This document shows positions 22,708 to 32,383 of a stretch of DNA of 32,383 nt, piece after piece (within the stretch, counting starts at the first letter, position 1; each line of letters begins with the position of its first letter). The DNA lies in the NCBI GenBank assembly GCA_021846025.1, contig JAJZDV010000019.1, positions 1-32,383 of the forward strand, given 5' to 3'. The notes under the pieces were generated by a model. It was not told the DNA's origin. It saw only the letters and a program-made list of their open reading frames with translations, and ran no database searches. Made by a program: the position numbers and the translations under genes. Origin of the DNA: Pseudomonadota bacterium (GTDB lineage Bacteria; Pseudomonadota; Gammaproteobacteria; Burkholderiales; Burkholderiaceae_C).

Positions 22708-23637
22708 TCAGGGCAGGGGCCAGAGTTCGGCGGGTGTGACGCTGGCGGTCCCCAGCTTGCCGACGACGATGCCGGCGGCGCGGTTGGCGGTACGTACCGC
22801 CTCTTCCAGGCTGCTGCCGGCCCCAAGCATCACCGCCAAGGTGGCAATGACGGTGTCGCCTGCGCCCGAGACATCGAACACTTCCTTGGCTGCGGCCTGC
22901 ACGTGCAGGCGGCCAGTGTCGGTGAACAAGCTCATGCCGTCTTCAGCACGGGTGACGAGCACGGCCTGCAACCCGAGCGCAGCACGCAGCCTGTCTGCCT
23001 GTTGTTGCAGTTCGTCCTCGCCTTGCCAGTCGCCGGTGGCAAGGGCGAACTCGGCGCGGTTGGGGGTGATGAGCGTGGCGCCCTTGTAACGCGAGTAGTC
23101 GCGCCCCTTGGGGTCGACCAGAACCGGCTTGCTGCGCAGGCGTGCCATCGCGAGCATGCGCTCCACATGGGTCAGCCCGCCCTTGCCGTAGTCGGACAGC
23201 AGCACCACGTCGTGCAGATCGAGTTCCTGCTCGTAGCGGTCCATCAGGTCAAGCAGCACCTCGTGGTCGGGCTTGGACTCGAAGTCCATGCGGATGAGTT
23301 GCTGCTGACGCGAGACCACGCGAAGTTTCATCGTGGTCCGCAGCCCCACGACCTGGCGCATGGCGCTGCGGATGGGTGAGTCCGCGACGAGATGGGCCAG
23401 GCGTCGTCCGGCGTCGTCCGATCCCACCACCGACAGCAGCGTGGTCTGGGCCCCCAGCGTGGCGGCGTTCAGGGCCACGTTGGCGGCACCACCCATGCGG
23501 TCTTCCTCACGCTGCACCAGCGCGACGGGGACCGGAGCTTCGGGCGAGATGCGCTCCACCGCGCTGAACCAATAGCGGTCGAGCATGACGTCGCCCACGA
23601 CGAGTACCCGAGCCTTGGCGAGTTGATCCGCATTCAT
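22708..23637 (-). CDS. hldE: D-glycero-beta-D-manno-heptose-7-phosphate kinase (kinase domain only)
   Basis: [62 protein letters not shown]; PfkB-type [20 protein letters not shown]. No C-terminal nucleotidyltransferase domain. Confidence 0.93.
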   Translation of the reverse strand: MNADQLAKARVLVVGDVMLDRYWFSAVERISPEAPVPVALVQREEDRMGGAANVALNAATLGAQTTLLSVVGSDDAGRRLAHLVADSPIRSAMRQVVGLRTTMKLRVVSRQQQLIRMDFESKPDHEVLLDLMDRYEQELDLHDVVLLSDYGKGGLTHVERMLAMARLRSKPVLVDPKGRDYSRYKGATLITPNRAEFALATGDWQGEDELQQQADRLRAALGLQAVLVTRAEDGMSLFTDTGRLHVQAAAKEVFDVSGAGDTVIATLAVMLGAGSSLEEAVRTANRAAGIVVGKLGTASVTPAELWPLP

Positions 23638-24806
23638 GGTGTGATGAGTTGGAGTTCTTCCGTGCGGCGCGGCGGATATGTTTCCCAGCCCTGACAGGCG
23701 GGACAATGCCAGGTGTAGTTGCGCGCCTCGAATCCACAGGCGGCACAACGGTAACGCTGCCGGGTTTTGAGCGCGCCTTCCACGGCCTGCGCCAGTGCGA
23801 GCCGCGCCGGCTCGGGCGACAAAGCCGTGCTCGACTGATCGAGCACGCGGCGGGCGGCGAGCAGAGTTTTGTGAGTCTGCAAATACGCGAGCGCCAGTTG
23901 GTAGCGCTCGCTGGCGTCGGCTTCGAGCAAAAGCACGGCGTCGAGCATATCGATGGCAGGATAGTCCTGCAACTCGGCCAGAAACCAGGCGCGACCGCTG
24001 TCGGCCTGGCCGAGCTGCAGGAACAAACGCGCCGCATCGACGGCGACGAGCGCGGTGAAATCGGGCTGCATCTGCGCGATGTGTCGTAAATGCTCGAGCG
24101 CCTGAGCAGGCTGATCTCGTTGTTGGGCCATGGCGGCGCGCAATTGCCAGGGCCGTACCGCCTGAGGCTGCGCCTGTACCGCCTGCTCCAGCGCCTCTTC
24201 CATGCCTTCGAGATCAGCCGACAGTTGGCGTTGCAGCCCGAGTTCACACCAGTAGTGGGCAATCTGCCGCCGGTAGCTGCCAGCGCCCAGACGTTCGAGT
24301 TGACCGGCGATGTCGATGGCGCGCGGCCATTCCTTGGTGCGTTCGTGAATCTGCAGCAACGCCGCCAGCGCCTCCGACCGGTAGGGTGATGACGCCAGCG
24401 TGGTGTAGACAGCTTCGGCGCGGTCGAGCAGTCCGGCCTTGAAAAAATCTTGTGCCAGCGCGATCTGGGCACGTTGCCGCTCGGAAGCCGGCAGGTCGTT
24501 GCGCGACAACAGATTCTGGTGCACGCGCACGGCACGTTCGTACTCGCCGCGCCGGCGGAACAGGTTGCCCAGCGCAAAGTGCAAATCCACCGTGTTCGGG
24601 TCGGCGGTGACGGCCTCGATGAAGGCATCGATCGCTTTGTCCTGTTGCTCGGTGAGCAGGAAATTCAAGCCGCGGAAATACGACAGCGGCGCATCGCGCT
24701 GGAGCTCACTCTCGCGCTTCCACTGACGCAGATCCAGCCTGGAGCCCAGCCAGCCCAACCCGAAGGTGATGGGCAGCGCGAGCAGCCACCAAAGTTCAAA
24801 CTCCAT
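23634..24806 (-). CDS. lapB: Lipopolysaccharide assembly protein LapB (TPR plus rubredoxin-like metal site)
   Basis: N-terminal TM MEFELWWLLALPITFGLGWLGSRLDLRQWKRES, FRGLNFLLTEQQDKAIDAFIEAV, C-terminal YRCAACGFEARNYTWHCPACQGWETYPP. Confidence 0.95.
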   Translation of the reverse strand: MEFELWWLLALPITFGLGWLGSRLDLRQWKRESELQRDAPLSYFRGLNFLLTEQQDKAIDAFIEAVTADPNTVDLHFALGNLFRRRGEYERAVRVHQNLLSRNDLPASERQRAQIALAQDFFKAGLLDRAEAVYTTLASSPYRSEALAALLQIHERTKEWPRAIDIAGQLERLGAGSYRRQIAHYWCELGLQRQLSADLEGMEEALEQAVQAQPQAVRPWQLRAAMAQQRDQPAQALEHLRHIAQMQPDFTALVAVDAARLFLQLGQADSGRAWFLAELQDYPAIDMLDAVLLLEADASERYQLALAYLQTHKTLLAARRVLDQSSTALSPEPARLALAQAVEGALKTRQRYRCAACGFEARNYTWHCPACQGWETYPPRRTEELQLITP

Positions 24807-25116
24807 CGGGTGTGCTTCCGTCGATCGCGGCGGGCACGGACCGGATGGGTGCTTGCTCCATGGGTTGCGGCGTTGGCATGGGTGGGCGAGGTGCGCGATC
24901 CAGCTGGGTGCGACGCGCACGCATCCATCCCGGCAGCATCGCCATGGCTCCGAGCACGGCGCCCAAGGAGAAAGCCGCCAGCAACAACACGAACAGCGGG
25001 GCGGTCCATTGCGTGCCAAACAGCACGTGGAGAACCGTGGGCTCGAGGTTGTTCAACGCCAGGCCGAACAACAACAGGAACAGAATCAGGCGGACGAACC
25101 AGTTGAGGACGCGCAT
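24796..25116 (-). CDS. lapA: LapA-family (DUF1049) membrane protein
   Basis: 106 aa, two TM segments (FVRLILFLLLFGLALNN; FVLLLAAFSLGAVLGAMAML); immediately upstream of and overlapping lapB. Confidence 0.88.
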   Translation of the reverse strand: MRVLNWFVRLILFLLLFGLALNNLEPTVLHVLFGTQWTAPLFVLLLAAFSLGAVLGAMAMLPGWMRARRTQLDRAPRPPMPTPQPMEQAPIRSVPAAIDGSTPDGV

Positions 25117-25309
25117 GGATCAGTGTTCGAAAGACTGCGTGCGGAATACGCAGTGACACGCATTTTAGGCGGCGAGCGTGAAGTCAAGTCCGGCAAAAAA
25201 CGCCACGGCCAAGACGGCTCGGCAGACGTCGGGGTCGTGCCCCCCGGATGGCCGGGCGCAAGCGCCATTCTGCCCGTGCTGACGCGCGCAAAGCCAGCAG
25301 CTTTGTGTC

Positions 25310-25636
25310 TCAGGAGCTCAAATCGGGGCCGGGAGGTAGCGTCGAGGTCGGGGCCTCGGTCCGGTCGACCAGCAGGCGCAAAGACTTGCCGGGCTTGAAA
25401 TGGGGCATGCGTTTTTCCGGAACGACGACTTGTTCGCCGGAACGCGGGTTGCGGCCGATGCGGGCAGGACGGTGGCTGACGGAAAAACTGCCGAAGCCGC
25501 GAATCTCGACGCGGTGGCTGTTCTCCAGGGCGTCGGAGAGCGCATCGAGTATCGTCTTCACGGCCAGCTCGGCATCGCGATGCGTCAGTTGAGCAAAACG
25601 CTCGGCAAGCAAATCCACCAGATCGGAACGGGTCAT
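25310..25636 (-). CDS. ihfB: Integration host factor subunit beta
   Basis: [87 protein letters not shown]. Confidence 0.97.
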   Translation of the reverse strand: MTRSDLVDLLAERFAQLTHRDAELAVKTILDALSDALENSHRVEIRGFGSFSVSHRPARIGRNPRSGEQVVVPEKRMPHFKPGKSLRLLVDRTEAPTSTLPPGPDLSS

Positions 25637-25716
25637 GGCAAGGTTTGAAGTTGCAGTAGGTGGATGGAATGGGCCTGTTTCGCATGGATGCTTGAGTGCA
25701 TCGCTTGCAGGCCGAT

Positions 25717-25754
25717 TAAAAAAGCGCCCGCCTGCCATGTGTCAGGCGGGCGCT
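25717..25754 (-). terminator. Rho-independent terminator downstream of rpsA
   Basis: Minus strand AGCGCCCGCCTG-ACACATGG-CAGGCGGGCGCT followed by TTTTTTA; perfect 12-bp GC-rich stem immediately after the rpsA stop. Confidence 0.93.
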
Positions 25755-25768
25755 CGTTCCTGAACAAC

Positions 25769-27481
25769 TTATTCTTGTTGCTGGTTGTCGAGCTTGGCGC
25801 GCAACAGGGCTCCCAAATTGGTGGTGCCCGTGGCTTCGCGCTGCTCGCTGGCCAGGCGGTTCATGACCTCTTGCTGGTCCACGTTGTCCTTGGCCTTGAC
25901 CGAGAGCTGGATGCTGCGGTTCTTGCGGTCGATGTTGATGACCATGGCCGAAACCTGATCGCCTTCCTTCAGCAGGTTGCGGGCGTCCTCGACGCGATCG
26001 CGCGAGATTTCGGAGGCGCGCAGATAGCCCTCGATGTCGTCGCCCAGGTCGATGGTGGCACCCTTCGCATCCACGGATTTGACCGTGCCCACGACGACCT
26101 TGCCCTTGTCGTTCATGGCGGCAAAATTCATGAACGGATCGCCCTCCATCTGCTTGATGCCCAGGGAAATGCGTTCACGCTCGATGTCGATGCCCAGCAC
26201 CAGCGCCTCGACCTCCTGGCCCTTCTTGTAGTTACGCACGGCAGCTTCGCCGGTTTCATTCCAGGACAGATCGGACATGTGGACCAGGCCGTCGATCCCG
26301 CCTGGCAGGCCGATGAACACGCCAAAATCGGTGATGGACTTGACCGGACCCGAAACCTTGTCGCCACGCTTGTGGTTGGCGGCGAACTCGTCCCAGGGGT
26401 TGGCGCGACACTGCTTCATGCCCAGGCTGATGCGACGACGGTCTTCGTCGATTTCCAGCACCTGAACTTCCACCTCGTCGCCGAGTTGGACGATCTTGCT
26501 GGGAGCAACATTCTTGTTGGTCCAGTCCATTTCCGAAACGTGGACCAGGCCTTCGATGCCCGGCTCGATCTCGACGAAGGCGCCGTAATCGGTGAGGTTG
26601 GTGATCTTGCCGAACAGGCGGGTGCTGGCCGGGTAGCGGCGCGCCACGCCGACCCAGGGGTCGTCGCCCATCTGCTTGAGGCCCAGCGAGACGCGGTTCT
26701 TTTCCACGTCGTACTTGAGCACCTTGGCCGTGACTTCCTGGCCGGGGGTGACCACTTCGCTGGGGTGGCGCACGCGGCGCCAGGCCAGGTCGGTGATGTG
26801 CAGCAGACCGTCGATGCCGCCGAGGTCGACGAAGGCGCCATAGTCGGTGATGTTCTTGACCACGCCGGTGACGATCTGGCCTTCCTTGAGGTTCTCCAGC
26901 AGCTTGGCGCGCTCTTCACCCTGGCTGGCCTCGACCACGGCACGGCGCGACAGCACGACGTTGTTGCGCTTGCGGTCGAGCTTGATGACCTTGAACTCCA
27001 TGGTCTTGTTTTCGTACGGCGTGGTGTCCTTGACCGGACGGGTGTCGAGCAGCGAACCGGGGAGGAAGGCACGAATGCCGTTGATCATCACCGTCAGGCC
27101 GCCCTTGACTTTGCCGGTCACGGTGCCTTCGGCGAATTCTCCGGATTCGAGAGCTTTTTCCAACGACATCCAGGAGGCCAGGCGTTTGGCCTTGTCGCGT
27201 GACAGCATGGTGTCACCGTAGCCATTTTCGAGCGCGTCGATGGCGACCGAAACGAAATCGCCGACCTTGACTTCAATTTCGCCATGGTCGTTCTTGAATT
27301 CTTCGAGGGGGATGTAGGCATCGGACTTCAGACCGGCGTTGACGATCACGAAGTTGGGATCGACACCGACGACTTCCGCGGTAATGACCTCACCGGTGCG
27401 CATGTCGCGCGTCTTGAGGGATTCTTCGAACAGGGCGGCAAATGATTCGCCAGATGTGCTGGCGCTAGGGTTGACTGACAT
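25769..27481 (-). CDS. rpsA: 30S ribosomal protein S1
   Basis: Multiple S1 domains ([77 protein letters not shown]); start MSVNPSAS. Confidence 0.98.
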   Translation of the reverse strand: MSVNPSASTSGESFAALFEESLKTRDMRTGEVITAEVVGVDPNFVIVNAGLKSDAYIPLEEFKNDHGEIEVKVGDFVSVAIDALENGYGDTMLSRDKAKRLASWMSLEKALESGEFAEGTVTGKVKGGLTVMINGIRAFLPGSLLDTRPVKDTTPYENKTMEFKVIKLDRKRNNVVLSRRAVVEASQGEERAKLLENLKEGQIVTGVVKNITDYGAFVDLGGIDGLLHITDLAWRRVRHPSEVVTPGQEVTAKVLKYDVEKNRVSLGLKQMGDDPWVGVARRYPASTRLFGKITNLTDYGAFVEIEPGIEGLVHVSEMDWTNKNVAPSKIVQLGDEVEVQVLEIDEDRRRISLGMKQCRANPWDEFAANHKRGDKVSGPVKSITDFGVFIGLPGGIDGLVHMSDLSWNETGEAAVRNYKKGQEVEALVLGIDIERERISLGIKQMEGDPFMNFAAMNDKGKVVVGTVKSVDAKGATIDLGDDIEGYLRASEISRDRVEDARNLLKEGDQVSAMVINIDRKNRSIQLSVKAKDNVDQQEVMNRLASEQREATGTTNLGALLRAKLDNQQQE

Positions 27482-27528
27482 GGACAGACTCGCAAATCCG
27501 CAGGTGGCCCGGCGGGGTTGGTTGAACA

Positions 27529-27556
27529 CCTGAGTGCGGCTTTGCGCGAACTCAGG
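27529..27556 (-). promoter_or_regulatory. Hairpin overlapping the cmk stop, upstream of rpsA
   Basis: CCTGAGT (27529-27535) pairs with ACTCAGG (27550-27556), inner GCG/CGC pairs; spans the cmk TGA (27552-27554). No U-tract follows. Confidence 0.5.
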
Positions 27557-29528
27557 AACGTTGACGCCACCACTGCAGCACCTGATTCACGGTCTGATCG
27601 ACATCGAGTTCCGAGGTGTTGAGCGGCAGCGCGTCCGGTGCGGGCCTGAGGGCTGCAACACTGCGCTGGGTATCGCGCGCATCACGCTCTTCAAGCTCGT
27701 GCAAGACGTGGGCAATGGTAGTTGAAATCCCTTTAGAAATCAATTGCTTATACCGCCGCTGCGCGCGAGCATGGACGTCGGCGGTGAGAAACACCTTGAG
27801 CCGCGCCGTGGGGAACACCACGGTGCCCATGTCGCGCCCGTCCGCCACGAGTCCCGGAGCGCGCCGCAGGCTGTGCTGCAGTTCCAGCAAGGCGCGGCGC
27901 ACGGAGGGCAGTGCCGAGAGTGTGGAGGCCGCCTGTGCAATGGCCTCGCTACGTATGGCCTCGCTGGCGTTTTCCGGACCCAGCCATACGGCGCTGCCTT
28001 CGCAGCGGATGGGCAGGTGTCGGGCCAATTCCGCCAGTGCGCTCTCGTCTTGCAGTGCAATGCCCTGGCGTTGCGCCAGCAGGGCGGTGGCGCGGTACAG
28101 CGCACCCGAATCGAGGTAGTGAAAACCCAGGCGATGCGCCAGATGCGAAGCCACCGTGCCTTTGCCGGATGCGGTCGGGCCGTCGATGGTGATGACGGGA
28201 ACAGGACGTGCGATCGTGGTGAAGGCTTGAAAATAGGCAGGGAATGTCTTGGAGACGCAGCCTGGCTCAAGGATGCGGATGTCGGCAGGCCCAAAGCTGG
28301 CCAGAGAGAAGCACATGGCCATGCGGTGGTCGTCGTACGTGGCAATGCTGGCATTGCGCCAGCGAGCGTCAACCAGGGGCTCGATACGCAGCCAATCATC
28401 GCCCGATTCGACATGGGCTCCGAGTTTGGCGAGTTCGGCCGACATGGCGGCGATGCGGTCTGTCTCTTTGACCCGCCAGCTGCCAATACCGGTCAGCACG
28501 GTGGGCGACGCAGCGAACAGGGCGGTGAGGGCCAGGGTCATGGCGGCATCGGGTATCGCCAGGCAGTCGATTTCCCCTCCTGCTAGGCGTTGACGGCCGG
28601 CCTGCAGGCCACGCGTGGCGATGTAGCCGTTGCCCCATTCGACGCTGGCCCCAAGGCGCTCGAGCACGCGGGCAAACTCCACATCGCCCTGAATGCTGCG
28701 GGCGTCGACGCCCTCGACCCGCACGGCCGCGCCATGGCCGTGCAGACTGCCGAGCACGCCTGAGGCCAGAAAATACGACGCGGAGGAGGCGTCGCCCTCC
28801 ACCGCAATGCTCCCGGGACTGACGTAGCGAGTGCCGGCAGCGATGATGAAACGCTGCCAATTCTGGTGCTCGATCTGCACACCGAAACGCGCCAGAAGCT
28901 TCAGCGTGATGTCGACATAAGGGCGGGAAATCAGTGTGCCGACGACTTCGATGGTGATGTCGCGCGCACCGGCCACCAGCGGCAGTGCCAGGAGCAGGGC
29001 GGTGAGGAACTGGCTGGAGACATCGCCGCGAACGCGTATCGGCGCCGCGATGTCGACCAGTCCCATGCCAAGGCGCAGCGGTGGATAGCCGGGCTGTGCG
29101 TCGTAGGCAATGTCACAGCCCATTGCGCGCAAGGCGTCAACCAGATCGCCGATCGGGCGCTCGTGCATGCGTGGCACGCCACGCAAGGTGTACGTGCCGC
29201 CAAGCAGTGCAAGCGCCGCGGTGAGCGGGCGGATGGCGGTGCCGGCGTTGCCCATGAACAAATCGGCCTTGCCCACGGGAAAGTTCCCATTGCAGCCGTG
29301 CACCAGGGTGCTGGCGTCGCTCTGTTGGAGTTTCACGCCCAGGGCGTGCAGCGCGGCCAGCATCACGCGGGTGTCGTCGGAATCGAGCAGACCGGTGATC
29401 TCCGTCGGGCCGCTGGCCAACGCGGCCAGCAAGAGCACACGGTTGGAGATGCTTTTGGAGCCGGGCAGGCGAACCGTGCCGCCGGCGCCGATCAGCGGCG
29501 GCAGATCGAGCAATTCAGGCGATGTCAT
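27552..29528 (-). CDS. aroA-cmk: Bifunctional 3-phosphoshikimate 1-carboxyvinyltransferase (EPSP synthase) / cytidylate kinase fusion
   Basis: Single 658 aa ORF: AroA half ([60 protein letters not shown]) followed directly by Cmk half ([65 protein letters not shown]). Confidence 0.96.
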   Translation of the reverse strand: MTSPELLDLPPLIGAGGTVRLPGSKSISNRVLLLAALASGPTEITGLLDSDDTRVMLAALHALGVKLQQSDASTLVHGCNGNFPVGKADLFMGNAGTAIRPLTAALALLGGTYTLRGVPRMHERPIGDLVDALRAMGCDIAYDAQPGYPPLRLGMGLVDIAAPIRVRGDVSSQFLTALLLALPLVAGARDITIEVVGTLISRPYVDITLKLLARFGVQIEHQNWQRFIIAAGTRYVSPGSIAVEGDASSASYFLASGVLGSLHGHGAAVRVEGVDARSIQGDVEFARVLERLGASVEWGNGYIATRGLQAGRQRLAGGEIDCLAIPDAAMTLALTALFAASPTVLTGIGSWRVKETDRIAAMSAELAKLGAHVESGDDWLRIEPLVDARWRNASIATYDDHRMAMCFSLASFGPADIRILEPGCVSKTFPAYFQAFTTIARPVPVITIDGPTASGKGTVASHLAHRLGFHYLDSGALYRATALLAQRQGIALQDESALAELARHLPIRCEGSAVWLGPENASEAIRSEAIAQAASTLSALPSVRRALLELQHSLRRAPGLVADGRDMGTVVFPTARLKVFLTADVHARAQRRYKQLISKGISTTIAHVLHELEERDARDTQRSVAALRPAPDALPLNTSELDVDQTVNQVLQWWRQRS

Positions 29529-30444
29529 CGGCGGGTGACGGCGAGGCCCAGTCCTTGCGCGACTGGCTGGCTTGACGGATGAGGGACTCCAGCACGGACC
29601 AGTTGCCCTGACGCATCTGCGCCTCGAAGCCGGCGATGGCCTGTTTGAACAACTGCAATTGCTGCAGGATTTCAGCGCTGTTGGCACTGAACACGTCGCG
29701 CCACAGCATGGGGTCGCTGGCGGCGATGCGGGTGAAATCACGAAACCCGGGACCGGCAAGCTGCAAGTGGCTGCCGCCTTTGGGCTGGCGAGTCATGGCG
29801 TAGACGTAGGCGAACGCCACCAGATGCGGCAGATGACTCACGGCTGCAAAGGCCGCGTCGTGTTCGGATGGATCCATGATGGACACCACGCCGCCGACGG
29901 CCTCCCAGATTTGCGACGCCACCTCGACGAAACGGTCGGGGTTGTTGGCCATCGGCGTGATGACGACTCGGCTGCCGTCGAATAACGCCGAACGGGCATA
30001 GTGCACCCCGCTGTGTTCGCCTCCGGCAATGGGATGACAAGGGACGAACTGGCGGCTGGCCACGTCACCCAGACATTCCTGTGCAGCGGCAACCACATCG
30101 CTCTTGGTGCTACCGACATCCATCACCAGGGCGTGGGGTGACAGACCGATGCGGATCTGCTTGAGCAGTGGACCGATGGCCGAGACCGGAACGGCCAGCA
30201 GGATCAGGTCGGCGCCGGTGGCGGCAAGCAGCGCGGAATCGGCGCCATGGTCGATGACCTTGGCGGCCTTGGCCGCCTTGATGGTGGACGGCGACTTGCT
30301 GTAGCCCACAATTTCTCGCGCCAGGCCGGCATGCCTGGCCGCCAGAGCGAACGAGCCTCCCAGCAGGCCCACACCCAGAATGGCCAGGCGTTTGAACTGT
30401 GGTTTTGCGGGAGTATCGGCGTAGGTACCGATCAAGGTATCCAT
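29515..30444 (-). CDS. tyrA: Prephenate dehydrogenase
   Basis: [81 protein letters not shown]. Confidence 0.94.
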   Translation of the reverse strand: MDTLIGTYADTPAKPQFKRLAILGVGLLGGSFALAARHAGLAREIVGYSKSPSTIKAAKAAKVIDHGADSALLAATGADLILLAVPVSAIGPLLKQIRIGLSPHALVMDVGSTKSDVVAAAQECLGDVASRQFVPCHPIAGGEHSGVHYARSALFDGSRVVITPMANNPDRFVEVASQIWEAVGGVVSIMDPSEHDAAFAAVSHLPHLVAFAYVYAMTRQPKGGSHLQLAGPGFRDFTRIAASDPMLWRDVFSANSAEILQQLQLFKQAIAGFEAQMRQGNWSVLESLIRQASQSRKDWASPSPADDIA

Positions 30445-30448
30445 GGAT

Positions 30449-31579
30449 TCAGTGCGCTCCCAAGGCGCTGCCTAGCGCTTCGATGCAGCGTGCATTCTCG
30501 GCTTCCAGCCCCACCGAAATACGCAACCATGGCCCCAGACCGTAATTCCCCACGGGTCTGACGATCACGCCCTGCTTGAGCAGGGCTGCGCCGATACGGC
30601 CGCCGGCTTGCTCGTCATGCCCCATGCGCACCAGCAAGAAGTTGCCGTGTGAAGGCAGGTAGTGCAAGCCGAGTTCGTCAAAAGCTGCCGTCAGCTGGGC
30701 CATGCCGGCGCGGTTGATTTCCACGGCGCGTTGCAGGAAGTCGGCATCGGCGAGGGCAGCAAGCGCGGCGGCCTGAGCTACCGTGCTGGTGTTGAACGCC
30801 GAGCGCACGCGGTTGAGCACATCGGCCAGAGCCGGATGCGCTGCGGCGTAGCCAATGCGCAAACCCGCGAGGCCGTATGCCTTGGAAAAGGTGCGGGACA
30901 CAACCAGATTGGGATGCTTGCGAAGCAGCGCGATGCTGTCGCTGCGCAGGCTGGGGTCGAGGTATTCCACATAGGCCTCGTCCAGCATCACGACCACGTC
31001 AGGCGGCACGCGCTGCAAGAAGGCGGCGACCGCCTCGGGCGAGGCCAGGGTGCCGGTGGGGTTGTTGGGGTTGGCCACGAACACCAGCCGGGTCGACGGT
31101 TCGATGGCGGCAGCCATGGCCGGCAGATCGTGGCCGTAGTCGCGCGCCGGCACGACGATGTGCCGGGCTCCGGCCTGTTGCACGGCAAGCTGGTAGACGA
31201 TGAAGCCGTATTGCGCATAGACGCAGGAATCGCTTTCGCTCAGCAGGGCGCGCGCGGCCATTTCCAGAATGTCGCTGGAGCCGTGACCGAGCACGATCCA
31301 GTCGGCCGGCAGCCCCAGGTGCGCCGCCAGTTCCTGGCGCAGCGCGTAGCCGTCGTTGTCCGGATAGCGCGGCGTCTGGGTCAGTGCATCGACGATGGCC
31401 TGACGCGCCGCAGGCGACATGCCCAAGGGGTTCTCGTTGGACGCGAGTTTGACGATGCCGGCCTCGTCCATGCCGATTTCACGGGCGACCTCGGCGATCG
31501 GTCGTCCCCCCACATAAGGCGAGATCGTGCGGACATAACCGGTTCCCCACTTCGGCGCTGCGGCATTGGCTGTTGTCAT
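30449..31579 (-). CDS. hisC: Histidinol-phosphate aminotransferase
   Basis: KLASNENPLGMSPAARQAIVDAL, RYPDNDGYALRQELAAHLG, FVANPNNPTGTLAS, VVMLDEAYVEYLDPSLRSDSI, RTFSKAYGLAGLRIGYAAAHPAL. Confidence 0.96.
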   Translation of the reverse strand: MTTANAAAPKWGTGYVRTISPYVGGRPIAEVAREIGMDEAGIVKLASNENPLGMSPAARQAIVDALTQTPRYPDNDGYALRQELAAHLGLPADWIVLGHGSSDILEMAARALLSESDSCVYAQYGFIVYQLAVQQAGARHIVVPARDYGHDLPAMAAAIEPSTRLVFVANPNNPTGTLASPEAVAAFLQRVPPDVVVMLDEAYVEYLDPSLRSDSIALLRKHPNLVVSRTFSKAYGLAGLRIGYAAAHPALADVLNRVRSAFNTSTVAQAAALAALADADFLQRAVEINRAGMAQLTAAFDELGLHYLPSHGNFLLVRMGHDEQAGGRIGAALLKQGVIVRPVGNYGLGPWLRISVGLEAENARCIEALGSALGAH

Positions 31580-31619
31580 GGTGTGCGGATCGAGTCGTGG
31601 TCGTGCGCGTGGCGTGAAC

Positions 31620-32383
31620 TCATTCTTGCCAGATCGGATACGAACCGAGGTTCTTGAAAAAAGCGCAGGCGCGGTGCAGTTCGTCGAGCGCCTGGCGCAC
31701 CGGCGGATCGTCCTGGTGGCCTTCGAGGTCGATGTAATAGAAATATTCCCAGGCGCCGGAGCGGGCCGGGCGGGACTCGAACCGGCTCATGCTCACGCCG
31801 TGCTCGGCCAGTGGCCTGAGCATCTCGAACACGGCGCCGGCGCGGTTGGGCACGGACAGGATCAAGCTCGTGCGGTCGCGTCCGGAAGGCTGAGGGGTGT
31901 GGGCTCCGAGGACCACGAAGCGGGTGCGATTCTGCGCTTCATCCTGAATTCGCGCCGCCGCGACGTGCAGCAGGTACTGGCTGGCGGCCTGCTCGCCGGC
32001 GATGGCCGCGAGCGTTTCGTCCTGCGCCGCCAAGCGCGCCCCTTCGGCGTTGCTCGACACGGCGCGCCGCTCGATGGCCGGCAAGTGCGCATCGAGCCAT
32101 TGCCGGCACTGCGCCAGCGCCTGCGGATGCGCCAGAACGGCGCGAATGCCATCGATGCCGGGACGTTTGCGCAGGAGGTTGTGGTGGATGGCGAGACTGA
32201 TTTCGCCGCTGATCAGCACCGGATGCGCCAGCAGCAGATCGAGTGTGCGGGCGACGGCGCCTTCGGTGGAATTTTCGATGGCCACCACCGCAAACGCGCT
32301 GCTGCCGTTGATCTGGCTACGGAAAACCTCGTCCAGATCGGTGCAGGCGCTGAAGTTGCAACTCGAGCCGAAAAACTGGCGTG
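31620..32383 (-). CDS. pheA: Prephenate dehydratase / P-protein, truncated at window edge
   Basis: Frame is open to the window end (…RQFFGSSCNFSACTDLDEVFRSQINGSSAFAVVAIENSTEGAVARTLDLLL) with a C-terminal ACT domain (NRAGAVFEMLRPLAEHGVSMSRFESRPAR). The track start at 32288 is an internal GTG. Confidence 0.94.
   Translation of the reverse strand, partial: RQFFGSSCNFSACTDLDEVFRSQINGSSAFAVVAIENSTEGAVARTLDLLLAHPVLISGEISLAIHHNLLRKRPGIDGIRAVLAHPQALAQCRQWLDAHLPAIERRAVSSNAEGARLAAQDETLAAIAGEQAASQYLLHVAAARIQDEAQNRTRFVVLGAHTPQPSGRDRTSLILSVPNRAGAVFEMLRPLAEHGVSMSRFESRPARSGAWEYFYYIDLEGHQDDPPVRQALDELHRACAFFKNLGSYPIWQE

Noticed and set aside
25255-25305. Small hairpins GGCGC-AA-GCGCC and CAAAGC-CAGCA-GCTTTG after ihfB as an intrinsic terminator
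   Set aside because: No T-tract on the minus strand downstream of either stem; insufficient for a terminator call.
25664-27202. 512-aa plus-strand ORF antisense to rpsA, with repeats of FV/HG/VDQ type strings
   Set aside because: Apparent periodicity reflects the S1-domain repeats of rpsA on the other strand.

Overview
This GC-rich window is a chromosomal housekeeping region from a betaproteobacterium. Gene order and protein style suggest Burkholderiales, perhaps Thiomonas-like; that placement is inference. Left to right it holds: rho 5' end (-), trxA (-), an AddB/AddA-type nuclease/helicase pair (+), a secreted SRPBCC-like protein (-), the SRP RNA gene ffs (-), dnaX-ybaB-recR (+), a Tat-signal NHL-repeat propeller protein (+), queF (-), smc-zipA-ligA (+), a ROK-family sugar kinase (+), then a long minus-strand block: partial pheA, hisC, tyrA, fused aroA-cmk, rpsA, ihfB, lapA, lapB, hldE-type kinase, hldD and a ComEA-like HhH protein. 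I found no CRISPR array, prophage, transposon, tRNA, rRNA, defence island or clearly novel multi-gene system. The most interesting items are a hairpin-rich rho leader, a probable frameshifted SnoaL-like gene remnant between ligA and the ROK kinase, the linker-less AroA-Cmk fusion, a hairpin spanning the cmk stop upstream of rpsA, a swapped tetraloop-closing pair in the SRP RNA, and the Tat-exported six-bladed NHL protein. All family calls are from motif recognition by eye; no searches were run.
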